DNA of 64,000 nucleotides from NCBI GenBank assembly GCA_963708325.1, contig OY970203.1, forward strand, positions 248,001-312,000, in the 5' to 3' direction. The DNA is from G963708325 sp963708325. GTDB lineage: Bacteria; Actinomycetota; Thermoleophilia; Solirubrobacterales; 70-9. The translations under genes and the position numbers were made by a program. Below are positions 8,677 to 18,039 of the stretch, piece by piece. Under the pieces are notes generated by a model. The model saw nothing but the letters and a program-made list of their open reading frames with translations. It was not told where the DNA came from and did not search any database. The first letter of the stretch is position 1. Each line of letters opens with the position of its first letter.

Positions 8677-9525
8677 TCACCGCTCGATCCTCGCCAGGCG
8701 GCGGATCGCGACGAAGCCGACCAGCTGCAGCGCCGCGGCCGCGGTCAGCAGTGCCGCCGCGGCGGGGTCCGCCAGCATCCGCCCGAGGAAGCCCGGCTCC
8801 ACCAGCTCGGCGAACAGGGCCGCCCCGGTCGGCATCGCCACCACCAGCAGGCCGGTGAACCGCGCCTGCGCCGTCGCCGCCCGCGCCTCGGCGGCGACCC
8901 GGTCGCGCTCCGCCGCCGCCGCGGCGTAGCGGCGCAGCAGCGCGCCGACGTCACCGCCGGCGGCGTGCTGGCCGAGCAGCGCCACGCAGAAGGAGTCCAC
9001 CCGATCCGACCCCAGCCGTCGCTGCAGCCCCTCGAGCGCCTCCGCCGTCGAAGCCCCCAGCTCGAGGTCGGCGCCGACGCGCGCCATCTCCGCCGCCGGC
9101 GGCCCGTCCAGGGACACTGCGGCCACGGCGAGCGCGCCCCGCACCGAGCGCCCGCCCGCCAGGGCGTCCGCCACCGCGACCGCCACCTCGGGCATCCGCC
9201 TCTCCACGCGGCGCCGGTAGCGGGCGCGCCGGCGACTCAGCGCCCACCCCGCCGCCGCCGGCCCCGCGGCCGCGAGCGCGGCCGGGGGCCCCGGCCCGGC
9301 GACCAGGAGCGCGACGACGAGCAGCGCGCCGGCCCCGACCGCGGCCAGCCGGCGCCGCTCCTGCTCGGTCGCCACGTGCCCCTCGCTGCCGGCGCGCCGC
9401 AGCGGCTCGATCGCGGCCGCAAGCCAGCGCGCGGCCCCGGGCGTGGCGAGGACCGCGTCGCGGGCGGCGACGGCGGCGAGCCCGCCGGCCGCGGCGCCGA
9501 GCAGGATCGTGGGCGCCCCGCTCAT
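8677..9525 (-). CDS. TadB-like pilus assembly platform protein
   Basis: 282-aa inner-membrane protein. It has an N-terminal hydrophobic stretch, a TM pair (AGALLVVALLVAGP and following Ala-rich helix), a cytoplasmic GspF/T2SSF domain (MPEVAVAVADALAGGRSVRGAL, QHAAGGDVGALL), and C-terminal TM helices. The ATG at 9525 overlaps the tadA stop (ATGA), so it is coupled to the ATPase. With TadC it forms the membrane platform for pilin extrusion. No pilin or prepilin peptidase gene is in the window. Confidence 0.88.
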   Translation of the reverse strand: MSGAPTILLGAAAGGLAAVAARDAVLATPGAARWLAAAIEPLRRAGSEGHVATEQERRRLAAVGAGALLVVALLVAGPGPPAALAAAGPAAAGWALSRRRARYRRRVERRMPEVAVAVADALAGGRSVRGALAVAAVSLDGPPAAEMARVGADLELGASTAEALEGLQRRLGSDRVDSFCVALLGQHAAGGDVGALLRRYAAAAAERDRVAAEARAATAQARFTGLLVVAMPTGAALFAELVEPGFLGRMLADPAAAALLTAAAALQLVGFVAIRRLARIER

Positions 9526-10664
9526 GCCGGCGCCGCCAGTGCGTAGGTCCGGCGCGTCTCGACGGCGCCGGACGACTCGCTCACCGTCGCGACCTCGACG
9601 ACGCGGCGGGCGCCGGCGGCATCCCGGGCGAGGTGGACGACGAGATCGATCGCGCGCGCCACCTGCTCGCGGATCGCCGCGTGCGGCAGCCCCACCCCCG
9701 CCATCAGCGCAAGCGTCTCGAGGCGGCGCAGGGCGTCGCCGGGCGAGTTGGCGTGCAGCGTGGAGAGCGCGCCCGTATGTCCCGTGTTCAGCGCGCTGAG
9801 TAGGTCGAGCGCCTCGGGCCCGCGAACCTCGCCGATCACGATCCGGTCGGGCCGCATCCTCAGAGCGTTGCGGACGAGGTCGCGGATCGTCACCTCCCCC
9901 CTGCCCTCGACACTCGGTGGGCGGCTCTCCAGCCGCACCACGTGCCGCTGGCGCAGCGCCAGCTCGGCCGCGTCCTCGATCGTGATCACCCGCTCGGCGG
10001 CGTCGATGAACGACGACAGCGCGTTCAGCAGCGTCGTCTTGCCGCTGCCGGTACCGCCCGTGATCAGGATGCTGCGGCGCTCGGCGACCGCACCGGCGAG
10101 GCGGTCCATCAGCTCGGCGGGAAGGGTGCCCAGCCCCACCAGCTCTCGCGGCCCGGGACGCACGGAGGCGAAGCGGCGGATCGAGATCGCGGGACCGTCC
10201 ACCGCGAGCGGCGGGATCACCACGTTGACGCGCGAGCCGTCGGGAAGGCGGGCGTCAACCATCGGGCTGAGCTCGTCGACGCGGCGACCGAGCGGCGCGA
10301 GGATCCGCTCGATCGTGTCGCGCAGGGCTTCGGCCGTTGCGAAGCGGATTCCTGTCGGCTCGATCCTCCCGCGCCGCTCCACCCAGACGCGGTCGGGCCC
10401 ATTGACCATCACCTCCTCGACCGAGGGGTCGGCGAGCAGCTCCTCCAGCGGGCCGAGCCCGACGGTGTCGCGCAGGATCCGCTCCACGAGGTCGCCGCGG
10501 ATCGCGTCGGGCAGGATCGCGGCGTCGGCGTCGACGAGGGCGCGCACTGCGGCGGGGAGATCGGCGCCGGGCGCGCTCCCGGCCGCCGCCTCGGCGCGCC
10601 GGCGCTCGATCAGCCGGCGGCGGAGCTCGACGGCGAGCGCGTCGGCGTGGTCGGGCGGCGCCAT
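9522..10664 (-). CDS. tadA: TadA/CpaF-family secretion ATPase
   Basis: Hexameric cytoplasmic ATPase that powers Tad/Flp pilus assembly. The 380-aa protein has a CpaF N-terminal region (SVEEVMVNGPDRVWVERRGR), Walker A GGTGSGKTTLLNAL, ITIEDAAEL (Asp box), and a Walker B region near RMRPDRIVIGEVRGPEALD. The His-box and TGHTGALSTLHANSP are also typical. It is first in the tadA-tadB-tadC run, each pair overlapping by 4 bp. It is divergent from the macro-domain gene, 63 bp away. Confidence 0.94.
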   Translation of the reverse strand: MAPPDHADALAVELRRRLIERRRAEAAAGSAPGADLPAAVRALVDADAAILPDAIRGDLVERILRDTVGLGPLEELLADPSVEEVMVNGPDRVWVERRGRIEPTGIRFATAEALRDTIERILAPLGRRVDELSPMVDARLPDGSRVNVVIPPLAVDGPAISIRRFASVRPGPRELVGLGTLPAELMDRLAGAVAERRSILITGGTGSGKTTLLNALSSFIDAAERVITIEDAAELALRQRHVVRLESRPPSVEGRGEVTIRDLVRNALRMRPDRIVIGEVRGPEALDLLSALNTGHTGALSTLHANSPGDALRRLETLALMAGVGLPHAAIREQVARAIDLVVHLARDAAGARRVVEVATVSESSGAVETRRTYALAAPA

Positions 10665-10727
10665 GCCCCGTTAAGCCACCCGGCGGCGGCGTTAGCCCCG
10701 TCTGGGGTAGCGTGCGAAGGAGCACCG

Positions 10728-11231
10728 ATGGCCGAGATCGAGGTCAAGCGCGCCGACGTCACCAAGCTGAAGGTGGACGCGATCGCCAACGCCGCCAACA
10801 CGCAGCTCCAGCACGGCGGCGGCGTCGCCGGGGCGATCTCGCGCGCCGGCGGCCCCGCGGTCCAGTCCGAGAGCGACGAGCGCGGCCCGATCGGGCTCGG
10901 CGACGCCGTGGAGACGACCGCCGGCGAGATGCCGGCGCGCTGGGTGATCCACGCGGCGACGATGGAGCTGGGCGGGCCGACCTCGGCCGAGATCATCCGC
11001 CGGGCCACCGCGAGCACCCTCGCCAAGGCGGACGAGCTCGGCGCGCGTTCGCTGGCCCTGGTCGCCTTCGGCACCGGTGTCGGCGGCTTTCCCCTCGACG
11101 AGGCGGCCCGGATCGAGGTGGCCGAGGTGCGCCGCCACCTCGACGCCGACAGCGGCCTGGAGCGCGTCGTCTTCGCGGTGCACGGCGAGGACTCCGAGAG
11201 CGCCTTCACGGCAGCGATCGAGTCCGGCTGA
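10728..11231 (+). CDS. Macro-domain protein (ADP-ribose/O-acetyl-ADP-ribose binding)
   Basis: 167-aa stand-alone macro domain. Family members bind ADP-ribose and often hydrolyse O-acetyl-ADP-ribose or remove mono-ADP-ribose. Seen: KLKVDAIANAANTQLQHGGG near the N-terminus (conserved NAAN and GGGV), WVIHAAT, and a central LALVAFGTGVGGFPL. The ATG at 10728 is preceded by GAAGGAG at a 6-base spacing. It sits on the opposite strand between tadA and cpaB, so it is probably unrelated to the pilus. Confidence 0.92.
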   Translation: MAEIEVKRADVTKLKVDAIANAANTQLQHGGGVAGAISRAGGPAVQSESDERGPIGLGDAVETTAGEMPARWVIHAATMELGGPTSAEIIRRATASTLAKADELGARSLALVAFGTGVGGFPLDEAARIEVAEVRRHLDADSGLERVVFAVHGEDSESAFTAAIESG

Positions 11232-11250
11232 ACGGCGCCGCCGCCGGCGC

Positions 11251-11919
11251 TCACCGCGACAGCAGCCGCACCGCGCGGGCGAAGCTCTCGGCGTCGATCA
11301 GCTCGAGCGCCTGCGCCCTGGTCAGGGCTAGGGTCGCGGTGGACACGGTCGCCGGGTCCTGGTCCGGGTTGGCGGTGGCGCCGCCGGCCCGCAGCGCCAG
11401 CAGCGGCACGGCCGAGGCGGCGACGTAGGTGCGACCGCGCCCTCCGGCGCCGGGCTCGGTCGTGACGACGACGTCGACCGGCTCGCCCCTGGGGGCGTGC
11501 TCGTCGGCAAGCAGGGGCTCCGCGGCGGTGACGGCGATCTCCACCGGCCTGCGCCCGGGCGGCATGCGGGCGCCGTCGCCGTCATGGTCCCGCTTCGAGG
11601 AGCGCAGCTGCGAGGCGAGCAGGTAGGCGCCGGCGGGGACCGGGGCGACGGGCGCCTCGCCGACGGCCTGCGCGGGCGACTGCAGGGCGCCGGCGGGGAC
11701 GAAGCGGGCGGGGACGCGGCGAACGTCGAGGAACGTGTGCGCGGAGACGACGTCGATCGGGCGCCGGGCCGGGAGGTCGCGAGCGGCGACGAGGACCGGG
11801 CGCAGCTCGCCGAACCGCCGCGCCGCGCTGCGACCGTAGCCGCTGGCCGCGACCGCCGCTGCGACTGCGCAAGCGAGCGCTCCGAGGGCGAAGAGGGCGG
11901 CGCGCCGGCGCCGGCTCAC
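11251..11919 (-). CDS. CpaB/RcpC-like SAF-domain pilus assembly protein
   Basis: 222-aa exported protein of the CpaB type, which assists Flp pilus secretion. It has an N-terminal TM/signal anchor (AALFALGALACAVAAAVAAS), then a SAF domain (VLVAARDLPARRPIDVVSAH, VPAGAYLLASQL), and a second beta-rich region (GEPVDVVVTT). GTG 11919 overlaps the stop of the histidine-kinase remnant (GTGA). It was therefore third in a regulator-kinase-cpaB operon that is now cut from its promoter by the 39.9-kb insertion. Confidence 0.82.
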   Translation of the reverse strand: MSRRRRAALFALGALACAVAAAVAASGYGRSAARRFGELRPVLVAARDLPARRPIDVVSAHTFLDVRRVPARFVPAGALQSPAQAVGEAPVAPVPAGAYLLASQLRSSKRDHDGDGARMPPGRRPVEIAVTAAEPLLADEHAPRGEPVDVVVTTEPGAGGRGRTYVAASAVPLLALRAGGATANPDQDPATVSTATLALTRAQALELIDAESFARAVRLLSR

Positions 11920-12226
11920 GCGGCGCGGGCGCCGCCGTGACCGGCGAGCGGCAGCTCGATGATCGCCACGGTGCCGGCCGCCGAGCGGTGGATCGCGAAG
12001 CGGCCGCCGTGGGCGGCCGCCACCGACGAGACGATCGCGAGCCCGTGCCCGCGCCTGCCGCTCGCGCGCAGTCGCGTCGCCACAGCGGTCGCGATCGCCC
12101 CCGGGCGCCCGGCGGGGGGCGGCGGCGGGGCCGCGCCGCCGTCCTTGACCGCGATCCGCAGGCGATCGCCGAAGATCGAGGCGGAGACCAGCACCGGCGG
12201 CCTGCCGTGCTCGATCGCGTTGGCGA
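11916..12226 (-). pseudogene. Histidine kinase, C-terminal fragment left of the integrated element
   Basis: Encodes the ATP-binding half of a small sensor kinase: N-box remnant NAIEHG, G1 box VKDGG, G2-like SGRRGHGLAIV, and the closing AAGTVAIIELPLA. The N-terminal half is at 52113-52528. Joining 52528-52113 with 12219-11916 gives exactly 720 nt, a continuous 239-aa kinase reading DNLIANAIEHGRP across the junction. The open frame extends into the element to a start near 12290, but that extension is element DNA. Confidence 0.9.
12220..12226. repeat. attL core of the element
   Basis: TTGGCGA, identical to the copy at 52113-52119. Sequence to the left is kinase coding DNA; sequence to the right is element DNA. 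The bases immediately outside the repeat differ between the two ends, so the shared core is exactly 7 bp. Integration falls in the conserved N-box codons (Ile-Ala-Asn, minus strand). Confidence 0.88.
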
Positions 12227-12273
12227 AGCGAAAAAACAGACAAGTGAGCACAGCAGCAGGCACCCTGGCCGCG

Positions 12274-13797
12274 ATGAGCAAGAACGGCAACGGCCAGGGC
12301 CGCCAGCTACCGCTCGACGGCTATATCCGCGTCTCCCGCGTCGGCGGACGCAGCCGTCGCGATGGCTTTATCTCCCCCGATGTTCAGAAGGAGGCGATCG
12401 AGCGGTGGGCTAAGGAAAACGAGACCACTGTCATCGTCCAAGAGCCGGAACTCGATCGCAGTGGCGGGACGATGGACCGCCCGGTCTTCAACCAGATCAT
12501 GGAACGGATCCGCCAGGGCCAATCGGGCGGCATCGTCGTCTACCGCGTTGATCGCTTCGCCCGTTCCCTTCTTAGCGCTCTGAACACCCTGGCTGAGCTT
12601 GGTGAGCACCAAGCGGCTTTTGCCAGCTGCTCAGAACGGATCTCTTACGTCACGGCGCAAGAGCGGGCCTTTCTGCAAATGCAGTTCGTCTTCGCCGAGC
12701 TGGTTCGGGAAAGCATCCGCGAGGGCTGGGAAACGGCAACGCGGAGCGCCGTTGAACGGGGGATCCATATCGCCAACAACCCGCCCTTCGGCTACGACCT
12801 CGGCCCGGAGCGGATCTATGTGCCTAATGACCAGGCTGAACTGGTCGCTGAGATCTTTCGCCGCCGGGCCGAGGGTGCCGGTTGGCGGCAGCTAGCTCAG
12901 TTTCTCGACAAGGAGGCGCCGCGCCCGGCCGGGAAGGAGGGCCAGAAGCGGCGCTGGTCGACATCGGCCGTGCAGCGAATGATCGCCAAGCGCGCTTACC
13001 TAGGCGAGGCCTTCTACGGCGAGCATTGCAACCCGAAGGCGCACGAGCCCCTGGTCAGCGAGGCCCTCTTCCGATCGGCCAATGAGATCCGCGGCGTTGC
13101 GCTAACGCCGCGCGAGGGCAAAAAGCCGATTCTCCTGCGCGGGCTGCTGCGCTGCGCCTCGTGCCGCTACGTCCTCAAAGAGGGCTATGGCACTTCAAAA
13201 CGCAATGGTAGGACGAAGCGCTGGCGCGTTTATCGCTGCAATGTCCGACCCGTAGGCGGGGCTTGTCCCGAGGCGCAATCGGTCTTGGCGGATGCAATCG
13301 AGGAGTTTGTCGTTCGGGCTTGGAAGGAGGAGATGCGCCAGTTGCAGATCCGCGCCATCCCGGCATCGGCGGAGCTGAGCGAGGCGCAGGCTGCCTTGGC
13401 CGTCACCCAAGGGGAGTTGGATGCATTCCTGTCCGACCTCGGCGGCGCAGCGCGGCTGCGCGATGTTGGTCGTTATGAATCGGCTCTCGAGGCCCGAATC
13501 GGCGCTGTTGAGGAAGCGGAGCAGGCCCTTGCTGCCCTGAGCAGAGGCTGTTTCCAGGTCGGTGGCTTCGACCCCACCTCTTGGCGATGGGACGTCGATG
13601 CTTGGTGGGAGGAGGCGGACTTCGAGACGCGGCGTCGGGGCCTAACGGCGAGCATCGATGCCGTCTTCGTCCGCGGCCCCGGCCGCAGCGACCTCGAGAA
13701 GCGAGTCCTGATCCTGTGGCGCGGACAGGCGCTGACGGACCTGCCGCGTCGTGGTCGCGACAACGGCCCGACGCGGAGCTTCACCTGGCCGGACTAG
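12274..13797 (+). CDS. Large serine recombinase (element integrase)
   Basis: 507-aa site-specific recombinase that probably integrates and excises the element. The resolvase-type catalytic domain starts at DGYIRVSRVGGR (nucleophile Ser21). YRVDRFARS and the QFVFAELVRESIREGW helix region follow. Next is a recombinase domain with PFGYDLGPERIYVPN and RWSTSAVQRMIAKRAYLGEAF. A zinc ribbon follows (LLRCASCRYVL ... YRCNV ... GGACP), then a coiled-coil segment (about residues 370-420). ATG 12274 is chosen; the frame is open further upstream, but that sequence is antisense to the kinase remnant. Confidence 0.95.
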   Translation: MSKNGNGQGRQLPLDGYIRVSRVGGRSRRDGFISPDVQKEAIERWAKENETTVIVQEPELDRSGGTMDRPVFNQIMERIRQGQSGGIVVYRVDRFARSLLSALNTLAELGEHQAAFASCSERISYVTAQERAFLQMQFVFAELVRESIREGWETATRSAVERGIHIANNPPFGYDLGPERIYVPNDQAELVAEIFRRRAEGAGWRQLAQFLDKEAPRPAGKEGQKRRWSTSAVQRMIAKRAYLGEAFYGEHCNPKAHEPLVSEALFRSANEIRGVALTPREGKKPILLRGLLRCASCRYVLKEGYGTSKRNGRTKRWRVYRCNVRPVGGACPEAQSVLADAIEEFVVRAWKEEMRQLQIRAIPASAELSEAQAALAVTQGELDAFLSDLGGAARLRDVGRYESALEARIGAVEEAEQALAALSRGCFQVGGFDPTSWRWDVDAWWEEADFETRRRGLTASIDAVFVRGPGRSDLEKRVLILWRGQALTDLPRRGRDNGPTRSFTWPD

Positions 13798-14200
13798 GAA
13801 GTCGAAGCCTGGGTGGCGCAGGGCAAGGTCAGCGGTGATCACCCCAGCCGCTGCGGCCAGGGCCTGACGAGGCGCAGCTGGGACTGATTGGTGTCTGACA
13901 GTTGCCACCGGACGAGAATCACGGCTATCGCCTGATCTGGATCGATTTTTCGCATCCGGCCGTTGAGAAATCCGGTCTGTAAGCAATTCGTGCTGTCCGG
14001 AAAGCCAGGCACGGCTCGTGCCTGGCCAGGGTCACTCCGGTGCCGCGCCCGCCAGAGTTGGGGGCCATCGTGGTTGGTACGAGCGGGTCAGATCAAGCTC
14101 AGAGGGCAATGCGCCGTGCACGGGCTTCATGGTTCCCGCAATTGCACTTCGGTCGATCGAGTGGTCGAATCCGCAGGGATGACTGTGAAACTGTTGGCCG
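13798..14200. other. Intergenic region with no supported gene
   Basis: About 400 bp between the integrase and the methylase operon. Short frames exist here (for example from 13963) but lack a ribosome-binding site, family features or plausible composition. The promoter of the downstream four-gene operon should lie here; I could not assign boxes confidently. Confidence 0.5.
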
Positions 14201-15046
14201 ATGCCACGTGCCCCGTCCAATCACGATCGGCCCTGGTGTCGTCCGATGCTGCGATGGCCCGGGAGCAAGCGACCGCTGCTCTCACAGCTCTTGTCCCGGA
14301 TCGATTGGAAGCACAATCGCTACTTCGAGCCGTTCGCCGGCTCGGCTTGCCTGTTCTTCGCAGCGAAGCCGAGCATGGCGGTCCTTGGTGACCTCAATCG
14401 GGAGCTGATTGAGACCTACATGGCCGTCCGTGACCATCCACGGCTCGTCTCGCGCGCTATGCGCCAGTGGCCGATCGCCAAGGGCCCCTATTACCGGGTG
14501 CGTGCCCTGTCCGCTGAGAACCTGACCCGAATCGATCGAGCTGCTCGGTTCATCTACCTGAACCGCCTGTGTTTCAACGGCGTATACCGCACGAACAGGC
14601 GCGGCGAGTTCAACGTTCCGTACGGGACCAACACAGGCCGTCTTCCGACCGAGGCCCACCTCTACCGCTGTTCGGTGGCCCTTCGCTCGGCTGAGCTGAG
14701 GGCCGGCGACTTCGAGTCGACGGTCGCCGACGCAGGGCCGGGTGATGTGATCTATCTCGATCCGCCTTACACCGCAGCCCCATCGGTTGCCTATGGCCTA
14801 TTCGGCTACGGAAGTTTCGTCGCCGCCGACCTCAACCGGGCGGTGTGGTGCCTCGAGGCTCTTGACGCGCGCGGCGTTTCGTTCCTGTTTTCCTACGCGG
14901 CCGAGCCGGCTTTGATCTCACGCCTGCCGAAGCGCTGGACCGTCGAGCACGTAAGCACCAGGGGTCAGATCGCGGCGTCGCTTGACTCGCGCACCGCGCG
15001 CCCCGAGGTTCTGATCGCCAATCGTCTTGGCGAAGGCGCGAGCTAG
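14201..15046 (+). CDS. Dam-family (D12 class) adenine-specific DNA methyltransferase
   Basis: Transfers a methyl group from SAM to the N6 of adenine in a specific DNA site. The 281-aa protein begins with PMLRWPGSKRPLL (SAM-binding N-terminus), motif I FEPFAGSACLFF, RFIYLNRLCFNGVYR, and the catalytic motif IV YLDPPYTA, in the order of the Dam/D12 class. ATG 14246 (Met16) is an alternative start just before the conserved WPGSK. Its TAG stop abuts the next ATG with no gap, so it is the first gene of a coupled four-gene operon. The partner genes are not a classical restriction enzyme. Confidence 0.9.
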   Translation: MPRAPSNHDRPWCRPMLRWPGSKRPLLSQLLSRIDWKHNRYFEPFAGSACLFFAAKPSMAVLGDLNRELIETYMAVRDHPRLVSRAMRQWPIAKGPYYRVRALSAENLTRIDRAARFIYLNRLCFNGVYRTNRRGEFNVPYGTNTGRLPTEAHLYRCSVALRSAELRAGDFESTVADAGPGDVIYLDPPYTAAPSVAYGLFGYGSFVAADLNRAVWCLEALDARGVSFLFSYAAEPALISRLPKRWTVEHVSTRGQIAASLDSRTARPEVLIANRLGEGAS

Positions 15047-16258
15047 ATGGCAGGCGACCAGCAGGTTGCGGCCCAGGAGACTGCGGCCGGTCAGAGCGGC
15101 GAGGTGCGGATGGTCGTCCTGAGCGACATCCACGCCACCGAGAACGGCGATCCATTTACCAACGTCGCCAAGAACACCAATGAGGACGGCGTCGCCAATG
15201 CCCTGGTTGGGGCGCGCGAGAAGCTAGCTGCAGAGGTCGGAAGCGCCGATACGGTCATCTGCCCCGGGGACCTTGTCGACGGGGGCGTCACCGACGCGAT
15301 GTTGTGGACCTGGGACGAGTTACACGGCATCGCCGGCGACCTTGGCGCCGACCTAATCGGATCAGCGGGCAACCATGACTTGCTGCTGGAGCCCACCGGC
15401 GGGGATAAGCCGGAGAAGAGCCTGCGGGCGTTGCGACCGAAGTTCCCGTTCGACGAAACACAATGCGTGGCCACTTATTGGGGGCACGATCTTGCGGTCG
15501 TGGAGAGGGAGAGCTGGCGTGTATTGAGCATCAACTCATCGGCCACGCTCGGCGGCTTCGACAAGGACGAAGCCAAGCACGGACGATTCACACGTGACTG
15601 CCTCGAGGAGCTGCCGGGCATACTCGGCGAGGGCCCGTCTCCCGTGGTCAATGTCTGCGTCTGCCACCACCATCCCCACGAGTGGACCGAGGACTCAGAC
15701 AAGGAGACCAACCACATGCTTGAGGGCGATCGCCTGATCGAGTTCCTTGAAGGCCGCGACGAGAGGTGGATGCTGATTCATGGTCATAAGCACCACCCTC
15801 GGCTCGATTATCTCGGTGGTACGTCAGCCGGGCCCGTGCGCCTTGCAAGCGGGAGCATCGGTGCCGACCTCCTTGGAGAGAGCGGCACTCGGGTGCGAAA
15901 TCAGATGCATGTCATCGACTTCGACGGCTCCGCGATCAATCTGGGGCTGTTCCTAGCCGGCACGGTGCGGACATTCGAATGGGATCCCGGCGTCGGATGG
16001 GTCGATCCCGGAGCGACGTCGGTGCTGCCAGCTCAGTCCTCGTTCGGCTATCGCCGCGATGGCATGGAGCTGGCCAGCTGGGTGCTCGCGCAGGCTCGGC
16101 AGCGCAATCAGAGGACATGGACTTGGCAGGAGGTAATCGAGGCCGAGCCGAGGTGCGCCTTCCTCGCCGACTGCGATCGCAGCCGTTTCGATGCCGGCGT
16201 CAGACGCCTTGGCGGCGGTGTTCAAAGCGATGTCAACGAGGTGACCTTCTCGTGGTGA
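15047..16258 (+). CDS. Calcineurin-like metallophosphoesterase
   Basis: 403-aa predicted two-metal phosphoesterase or nuclease. The metal ligands appear in the standard order: VVLSDIHA (DxH), CPGDLVDGG (GDxxDxG), GNHD, the VCHHHPHEW histidines, and LIHGHKHH. A C-terminal extension of about 100 residues beyond the fold (WVLAQARQRNQRTWTWQEV onward) is unassigned and may bind a partner. It starts directly after the methylase stop and overlaps the ATPase gene by GTGA, so it is part of one translation-coupled unit. The substrate is unknown; DNA or a cyclic nucleotide is possible. Confidence 0.88.
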   Translation: MAGDQQVAAQETAAGQSGEVRMVVLSDIHATENGDPFTNVAKNTNEDGVANALVGAREKLAAEVGSADTVICPGDLVDGGVTDAMLWTWDELHGIAGDLGADLIGSAGNHDLLLEPTGGDKPEKSLRALRPKFPFDETQCVATYWGHDLAVVERESWRVLSINSSATLGGFDKDEAKHGRFTRDCLEELPGILGEGPSPVVNVCVCHHHPHEWTEDSDKETNHMLEGDRLIEFLEGRDERWMLIHGHKHHPRLDYLGGTSAGPVRLASGSIGADLLGESGTRVRNQMHVIDFDGSAINLGLFLAGTVRTFEWDPGVGWVDPGATSVLPAQSSFGYRRDGMELASWVLAQARQRNQRTWTWQEVIEAEPRCAFLADCDRSRFDAGVRRLGGGVQSDVNEVTFSW

Positions 16259-18039
16259 ACGATCCGACAACCGGTGTCTTCGGGCACCGCAATGCCCGCT
16301 CGAAGACCCCCGAGCAGGTGGCCGAGGGATTCGTTGCCCCGCCGCAGTACTGGGAAATCGCCCAGCCCGGGAACACCGTGCTGATCGGTCCGAGGGGCTC
16401 GGGCAAGACGACGCTGCTGAAGATGCTGCAGGGCCCCGGACTCGAGCGCTGGCAGGACCCACAGGCCAATAGGGCTCGCTCCCTCATCACGTACAGCGGT
16501 GTGCTGATCCCAGCCGACCGTTCCTGGGCCGGGCAGGTGGATACGTACGGTCGCTGGATCGAGGACAGTGAAGTGCGCCGCGCCGTGGGGCGAGCCTGTT
16601 TCACGCTGCATGTGCTCCGGGCTCTGAGCAAGTGCGCAGCCGAACGAGTCCGCAAGCCTAGGGGAGTCGTGCGCCACGATCGCGCCGAGCTCGAGCGTGC
16701 GCAGGAGGAGCAAGTAGTTGGCCACACCTGGCGCACCTGGGCGCTTGAGGAGCCAGTGGGCAGCTTTGCTGGACTGGCGTCGGCGCTGAGCACTCTGCTT
16801 GCCGAGATCGGCAACCTGGCACGCCGGTCGCTGCGCCGCCCCGAGGCGATCGAGGAGCTCTCTGCCCACCGGGCGATGGACCTCGACATCATCGACGCTA
16901 CGGTCCCGTTCATCGAGCGGTTCAACGATGCCGCAGGGCAGGAAGATCATGTTTGGGCCTTCCTGATCGATGAGCTCGAGTTCCTGCCGCAGGGCGTTCA
17001 CCGCTTCATCCACACGTCGATGCGCGGGCGCGATCCGCGCATCCTGCAGAAGCTCTCCTTGGCGCCCTATACGCTCGGCTCGGATGTGGTGGCTGGTCCC
17101 CTGGAGGGCTGGGAGGGACACGATCTCGAGACCGTCGACTTGACCTTCTCCGAGAAGGAGGACGGTTACGCCTTCAGCCGGGCATTGATCGAGAAGGAGG
17201 TCGCCGACCAGGCGATGAGTGCGGAAGACCTGCTCGGCGAGCCTGGATTCTTCGAGATGCCGGCGGGGCGCGATGCTTATCGCAACGGCTCGAGGAACGC
17301 TGAGGCGATCAAATCACTTGCCGCCAAGGACCCGTCCTTCGCCGACTGGCTAAAAAAGCACGCGATCGATGCCGAGAACCCAGCGCAGACGGTCGGCGAG
17401 CGTCGCGCGTCGACGCTGCGCAAGGCGATCCCGATCGTCTTGCTCCGTAACGAGTATCTGCACGAGATCCGCTCGCAACTTTCGCCCCGGACCCGCAAAG
17501 CGCCGCGAACTTATGTCGGTGAGCTATCGGCCTATGCAGTTTGCGAGAACAACCCGCGGCTTCTGCAGACCATGGTCTCCAGGCTCATGGCCCGGGCCAA
17601 GGAAGGAGTTATCTCCGACACTAGCCGAGTCGAGGTGATCGGCAAGATCTCCGAGGAGTACCACCTGCACCTGCGAGCGCTTGAGGTGCCGGAGACTGCG
17701 CCGTTCGAACTCTTGCCGCAGCGGCTGATAGATCTGATCGGTGAGCACTTTCAAAAAGGGGTGATGGGGGAGAAGTTCGATCCGGAGCCAGCGCTCTCGT
17801 TCGAGATCTCCCGCGATGCCCTCGAGGGGTCGGTGATGCAGCCGATCCTCTATCAGCTGATCCACTACGGAGCCGTCGTACAGGTCGAGCCGGAGCGCTT
17901 TCGACTCGCCCATACATTCGCCCCGATCTATGTGCTGCCGCTTAGGAAGGGCCGCTCCCATGCCCTGCGCTCGATTTTGGCCGACAAGGCCAAGCTCATG
18001 GATCAGCTAGTCGTCGGCTGGCAGGAAGGGATGAAATGA
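16255..18039 (+). CDS. P-loop ATPase (ORC/Cdc6- or STAND-like)
   Basis: 594-aa predicted NTPase. After an N-terminal FVAPPQYWEIA segment comes Walker A GPRGSGKTTLLKML (residues 45-58). A Walker B FLIDELEFLP near residue 237 carries the acidic DE pair. The C-terminal half, around ALEVPETAPFELLPQRLIDL and on to the end, looks like winged-helix/regulatory sequence rather than a nuclease. GTG 16255 overlaps the phosphoesterase stop, and the stop overlaps the next ATG (ATGA). It may be the sensor or motor of the operon. The exact family is not certain by eye. Confidence 0.85.
   Translation: MNDPTTGVFGHRNARSKTPEQVAEGFVAPPQYWEIAQPGNTVLIGPRGSGKTTLLKMLQGPGLERWQDPQANRARSLITYSGVLIPADRSWAGQVDTYGRWIEDSEVRRAVGRACFTLHVLRALSKCAAERVRKPRGVVRHDRAELERAQEEQVVGHTWRTWALEEPVGSFAGLASALSTLLAEIGNLARRSLRRPEAIEELSAHRAMDLDIIDATVPFIERFNDAAGQEDHVWAFLIDELEFLPQGVHRFIHTSMRGRDPRILQKLSLAPYTLGSDVVAGPLEGWEGHDLETVDLTFSEKEDGYAFSRALIEKEVADQAMSAEDLLGEPGFFEMPAGRDAYRNGSRNAEAIKSLAAKDPSFADWLKKHAIDAENPAQTVGERRASTLRKAIPIVLLRNEYLHEIRSQLSPRTRKAPRTYVGELSAYAVCENNPRLLQTMVSRLMARAKEGVISDTSRVEVIGKISEEYHLHLRALEVPETAPFELLPQRLIDLIGEHFQKGVMGEKFDPEPALSFEISRDALEGSVMQPILYQLIHYGAVVQVEPERFRLAHTFAPIYVLPLRKGRSHALRSILADKAKLMDQLVVGWQEGMK

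Noticed and set aside
9942..10727. N-terminal extension of the macro-domain frame
   Set aside because: Antisense to tadA; the macro domain and ribosome-binding site start at 10728.
12227..12290. N-terminal extension of the left kinase fragment into the element
   Set aside because: It is element DNA fused by chance; kinase homology stops exactly at the att core.
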